Part shown: one piece after another, positions 61,332-64,000 of the stretch | Numbering within the stretch: position 1 is the first letter of the stretch | How the letters are laid out: every line of letters starts with the position of its first letter | From: JALYOC01 sp036675345 | Lineage (GTDB): Bacteria > Myxococcota > Myxococcia > Myxococcales > Myxococcaceae | Assembly (NCBI GenBank): GCA_036675345.1 | Contig: JAKFFE010000019.1 | Location: 372,001-436,000, forward strand | Direction of reading: 5' to 3' | DNA: 64,000 nucleotides | Notes under the pieces: generated by a model | Database searches by the model: none | What the model was told of the DNA's origin: nothing | Seen by the model: the letters and a program-made list of their open reading frames with translations, nothing else | Position numbers and translations under genes: made by a program

Positions 61332-62225
61332 TCAGTCCCGGGGAGCGTCCCGCAGCGGCTGCTGCACGCCGGCGGTCTCGTCGGTCCCCGGCTCCACTCC
61401 GGACATCGGCCGCAGCCGGCCGGTGGAGAGCAGCACCAGCAGCAACACCCCCAGCCCCACCCGGTACACCACGAACACCAGGGTGGAGCGGGTGCGCAGG
61501 AACTTGATCAGCCAGGCGATGGCCGCCATCCCGGAGGCGAAGGCCACCAGCGTCCCCAGCACCATCGCGCTCACCGGCGGACGATCGGTCGCCTCCAGCA
61601 GGTGCTTGAGTTCGAACAGCCCGGCCAGGGTGGTGGCGGGGATGGAGAGCAGAAAGGAGTAGCGGGCCGCATCCTCCCGCCGCAGCCCCAGCATCAGCGC
61701 CCCGGTCAGGGTGGTGCCGGACCGCGAGGAGCCGGGGATCAGCGCCAGCGCCTGCCACAGCCCGATGATCACCCCGTCCTTGAGGGTCATCTCCTCGATG
61801 GTCCGGCGGTGGGAGGCCAGCTTCTCCACCAGCAGCAGCACCAGGGCGAGGATGATCAGCGAGGCGGCGATCACGTACAGCGACCGCAGCGAGGTCTCGA
61901 TCACCTTCTTGAACGCCAGCCCGGCCAGGCCGATCGGCAGGGTGCCGATCAGCACGTACCAACCCAGCCGCGCATCCAGGGTCCCCATCGGCTGGCGATC
62001 CAAGAGGCCCCGGAACCAGGCGCGCACGATCCGCACCAGGTCCTTCCAGAAGTAGAGGAACACCGCCGCCACGGTCCCCAGCTGGATCACCGCGGAGTAG
62101 GCGGCACCGGGATCCTTCCACCCGAACAGCTCGGGGGCGATCCTCAAATGCGCCGTGGAGCTGATCGGAAGGAACTCCGTCAACCCCTGCACCAACCCAA
62201 GAACCACTGCTTCGACCCAGGACAC
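61332..62225 (-). CDS. uppP: Undecaprenyl-diphosphatase (BacA type)
   Basis: This is a 297-aa polytopic membrane protein that recycles the lipid carrier for peptidoglycan and O-antigen synthesis; overproduction confers bacitracin resistance in other bacteria. Both active-site motifs are present: GLTEFLPISSTAHL near residue 14 and ALIPGSSRSGTTLTGALMLG near residue 160. It starts with GTG at 62225, without a good ribosome site. It leads a uppP-Nudix-manC operon with no spare bases between genes. Confidence 0.94.
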   Translation of the reverse strand: MSWVEAVVLGLVQGLTEFLPISSTAHLRIAPELFGWKDPGAAYSAVIQLGTVAAVFLYFWKDLVRIVRAWFRGLLDRQPMGTLDARLGWYVLIGTLPIGLAGLAFKKVIETSLRSLYVIAASLIILALVLLLVEKLASHRRTIEEMTLKDGVIIGLWQALALIPGSSRSGTTLTGALMLGLRREDAARYSFLLSIPATTLAGLFELKHLLEATDRPPVSAMVLGTLVAFASGMAAIAWLIKFLRTRSTLVFVVYRVGLGVLLLVLLSTGRLRPMSGVEPGTDETAGVQQPLRDAPRD

Positions 62226-62320
62226 GCGGGCGATGTAGTCGTGGTCTGCGGGGGGTGCAAGGCCTCAACCACCCGATGGTCCGCCGAAGGTCATCCTCCG
62301 GCGGACCCGCGGGGTCACGC

Positions 62321-62530
62321 TCAGGCGGCCATCGCCTTGTGCGTCACCTGCACGCCTCCGGTCCCCACCGACAGCATCGGGCGGGAGATCCACACGCAGT
62401 GTCCGCAGTAGCTGGACACCGCGCCCGGGGAGCGGCGGATCTGCAGCGGCCCGCTGCAAAGGGGGCAGCCATCATCGATGTGCAACTCCGTCACGCCCTG
62501 CGCCACGTCCACCTCGACCACTTCAATCAT
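62321..62530 (-). CDS. 69-aa zinc-ribbon protein
   Basis: This small protein has a strong ribosome site (GGAGG nine bases before the ATG). It has two CxxC knuckles, CPLCSG near residue 22 and YCGHCVW near residue 42, the usual four-cysteine zinc ribbon. The N-terminus is acidic (MIEVVEVDVAQG) and the C-terminus basic. It may bind nucleic acid or act as an adaptor; no named family recognised. It lies 95 bases upstream of uppP on the same strand. Confidence 0.75.
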   Translation of the reverse strand: MIEVVEVDVAQGVTELHIDDGCPLCSGPLQIRRSPGAVSSYCGHCVWISRPMLSVGTGGVQVTHKAMAA

Positions 62531-62636
62531 GCGCCCAACCTCCTTCCGCCTTCGTTGTTGCGAAGGTCTAGGAGTAACGCGGATGTGGGCCGTGGCAAGG
62601 CAGGGCCCCGAATTGACGAGGTCGCCAGGAAAGGAA

Positions 62637-62677
62637 GCGGCCTCGAATCCTCTCCCAAGGAAGAGGACCGAGGCCGC
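62637..62677 (-). terminator. Long hairpin after metK
   Basis: The outer stem GCGGCCTCG (62637-62645) with CGAGGCCGC (62669-62677) encloses TCCTCT/AGAGGA (62648-62653 with 62662-62667). On the minus strand it begins 27 bases after the metK stop and is followed by TTCCTTTCC. The rest of the 173-base gap shows nothing clear. Confidence 0.75.
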
Positions 62678-62703
62678 AGGGTCAAGCCGGACCTGGAAGG
62701 GGA

Positions 62704-63879
62704 CTACTCGCCGACGACGCGGAGGTTCCGCCCGCCGACCGCCTCGCGGAGCGCTTCCTTCTTGTCGGTCCGCTCCCAGGTGAAGTCCTTGTCGCTGCGG
62801 CCGAAGTGACCGTAGGCGGCGGTCTTCTGGTAGATCGGCCGGAGCAGATCCAGGTGCTCGATGATCTCGCGCGGACGCAGCCCGAACACCTTGCGCACCG
62901 CCGAGGCGATCTTCTCCTCGGCGACGGTGGCGGTGCCGAAGGTCTCCACCATCACCGAGACCGGCTCGGCCACGCCGATCGCGTAGGAGACCTGGACCTC
63001 GCAGCGCCTGGCCAGGCCGGCGGCCACCACGTTCTTGGCGATGTAGCGGCCCATGTACGCGGCCGAGCGGTCCACCTTGGAGGGGTCCTTGCCGGAGAAG
63101 GCGCCGCCGCCGTGACGGCCCATGCCGCCGTAGGTGTCGACGATGATCTTCCGGCCGGTGAGACCGGAGTCACCCATCGGTCCACCGATCACGAACCGCC
63201 CGGTGGGGTTGATGTAGAACTTGGTCTTCTTGTCCACCAGCTTCTTGGGCAGCGCCTTGACGATCACGTCCTCCATGATCGTCTCGTGCAGCTTCTTGTT
63301 GGAGACGCTGTCCGCGTGCTGGGTGGAGACCACCACCGCGTCGATCCGGACCGGCTTGCCGTCCTTGTACTCCACGGTCACCTGGCTCTTGCCGTCCGGG
63401 CGCAGCCAGTCGTGGGACTTGCGGCGCACGTCCGCCAGGCGCTTGGTCAGCGCGTGGGCGTAGGTGATCGGAGCGGGCATCAGCTCCGGGGTCTCGTCGC
63501 AGGCGAACCCGAACATCATTCCCTGGTCGCCGGCGCCCTGGTCCCGCTTGTTGTCCACGCCGCGGGCGATGTCCTGGGACTGTCCTTCGATGGCCACCAT
63601 CACCCCACAGGTGTGGCCGTCGTAGCCCATCGCGCTGTCGGTGTAGCCAATCTTGGTGATGGTGTTGCGGACGATCCGGGGGATGTCCACGTAGCAGTTG
63701 GTGGTGACCTCGCCGGCCACGATGGCCAGACCGGTCTTGACCAGGGTCTCCACCGCGATCCGCGCCTGCTTGTCCTGCGCGATGATGGCGTCCACCACCC
63801 CGTCGGAGATCTGGTCGGCGATCTTGTCCGGATGACCCTCGGTCACGGACTCGGAGGTGAAGAGATAGTCTTTCGGCAT
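62704..63879 (-). CDS. metK: S-adenosylmethionine synthetase
   Basis: This is a 391-aa enzyme that makes S-adenosylmethionine from ATP and methionine. It has FTSESVTEGHPDKIADQISD, GAGDQGMMFGFACDE (signature 1), GRFVIGGPMGDSGLTGRKI and GGGAFSGKDPSKVDRSAAYM (signature 2). The ATG at 63879 is supported by AAGGAA upstream. It supplies the methyl donor used by enzymes such as RlmN. It appears to be transcribed alone from a good promoter, with its own terminator. Confidence 0.97.
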   Translation of the reverse strand: MPKDYLFTSESVTEGHPDKIADQISDGVVDAIIAQDKQARIAVETLVKTGLAIVAGEVTTNCYVDIPRIVRNTITKIGYTDSAMGYDGHTCGVMVAIEGQSQDIARGVDNKRDQGAGDQGMMFGFACDETPELMPAPITYAHALTKRLADVRRKSHDWLRPDGKSQVTVEYKDGKPVRIDAVVVSTQHADSVSNKKLHETIMEDVIVKALPKKLVDKKTKFYINPTGRFVIGGPMGDSGLTGRKIIVDTYGGMGRHGGGAFSGKDPSKVDRSAAYMGRYIAKNVVAAGLARRCEVQVSYAIGVAEPVSVMVETFGTATVAEEKIASAVRKVFGLRPREIIEHLDLLRPIYQKTAAYGHFGRSDKDFTWERTDKKEALREAVGGRNLRVVGE

Positions 63880-63899
63880 TGCGGTTCCTTGCTTCGTCA

Positions 63900-63917
63900 G
63901 AGCCGGTGCGGCGGCTC
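63900..63917 (-). other. Short hairpin in the metK leader
   Basis: GAGCCG/CGGCTC form a 6-base stem with a 6-base loop between the predicted transcription start and the ribosome site. The leader is only about 45 bases, too short for the usual SAM riboswitch. Confidence 0.35.
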
Positions 63918-63930
63918 GTAAGGGGCGGGC

Positions 63931-63959
63931 ACAGTAGAAACTGCACCCGACAGTGTCAA
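63931..63959 (-). promoter_or_regulatory. Sigma70-type promoter of metK
   Basis: On the minus strand a perfect TTGACA (63959-63954), a 17-base spacer and TACTGT (63936-63931). The predicted start is near 63924, about 45 bases before the ATG. It is the best promoter match in the window and suits a housekeeping gene. Confidence 0.75.
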
Positions 63960-64000
63960 ACCCTCGAAACAACGATACCCATCCGGGACTTTCCCGCCCT

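Noticed and set aside
63880..64000. SAM riboswitch upstream of metK
   Set aside because: A good sigma70 promoter leaves a leader of only about 45 bases with one 6-base stem. No known SAM riboswitch pattern fits.

Overview
The window is GC-rich, densely coded DNA from what looks like a member of the Myxococcota. This is an inference from content: three Hanks-type Ser/Thr kinases of different architecture, an FHA-domain sigma54 activator, two ECF sigma/anti-sigma pairs, several cysteine-rich or repeat-rich lipoproteins, an Omp85/TamB pair and a TolQ/TolR/TonB set. No rRNA, tRNA, insertion sequence, integrase or CRISPR array was seen, and no gene-free stretch exceeds about 260 bases.

Layout. 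1-3820 (minus): a 5' fragment of an M3 oligopeptidase, a large cysteine-rich lipoprotein and a DedA-family membrane protein. 3910-11960 (plus): a palindrome, then four exported proteins (a 704-aa beta-rich protein, a 607-aa beta-sheet plus HEAT-like protein, a 578-aa exported protein, a cysteine-rich lipoprotein) and an FHA/AAA+ sigma54 activator. I could not assign this cassette to a known system; it is the best candidate for something undescribed. 11965-20305 (minus): a tightly coupled run of a baeRF/'host attachment' protein, an OPT-family transporter, a zinc-ribbon kinase-ATPase-TPR protein, a lipoprotein and a second kinase. 20560-22763 (plus): a kinase-PilZ-DnaJ-like fusion and a small unknown protein. 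22770-25409 (minus): 3-methyladenine glycosylase, ECF sigma, zinc-finger anti-sigma and RlmN. 25460-28538 (plus): MalQ, a structured intergenic region, a LysM-GH19 muramidase/chitinase-like protein without a signal peptide, and an antitoxin beside a decayed ParE/RelE-like toxin. 28542-38566 (minus): ECF sigma, anti-sigma and a GT39 glycosyltransferase, then a CusCBA-type copper/silver efflux operon and a VOC protein. 38680-51533 (plus): TamA-like Omp85, TamB, two lipoproteins (one built of four repeats), and a TolQ-TolR-TonB energy-transducing set. 51512-63879 (mostly minus): envelope sugar and isoprenoid genes (GT9 heptosyltransferase-like, ROK kinase, phosphomannomutase, ManC, Nudix hydrolase, UppP), a DHA2 drug exporter, a CreD-like protein, a LuxR-type regulator, a 69-aa zinc-ribbon protein and MetK.

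How the parts fit. Much of the window serves the cell envelope: outer-membrane assembly (TamA/TamB), energy transduction to the outer membrane (TolQ/TolR/TonB), GDP-mannose supply (phosphomannomutase plus ManC), lipid-carrier recycling (UppP), heptose transfer and metal efflux. The rest is signalling: kinases, ECF sigma factors, an FHA activator and a PilZ domain. Four-base ATGA/GTGA overlaps show strong translational coupling in several operons. Convergent gene pairs abut or overlap, in one case sharing a CTAG as both stop codons.
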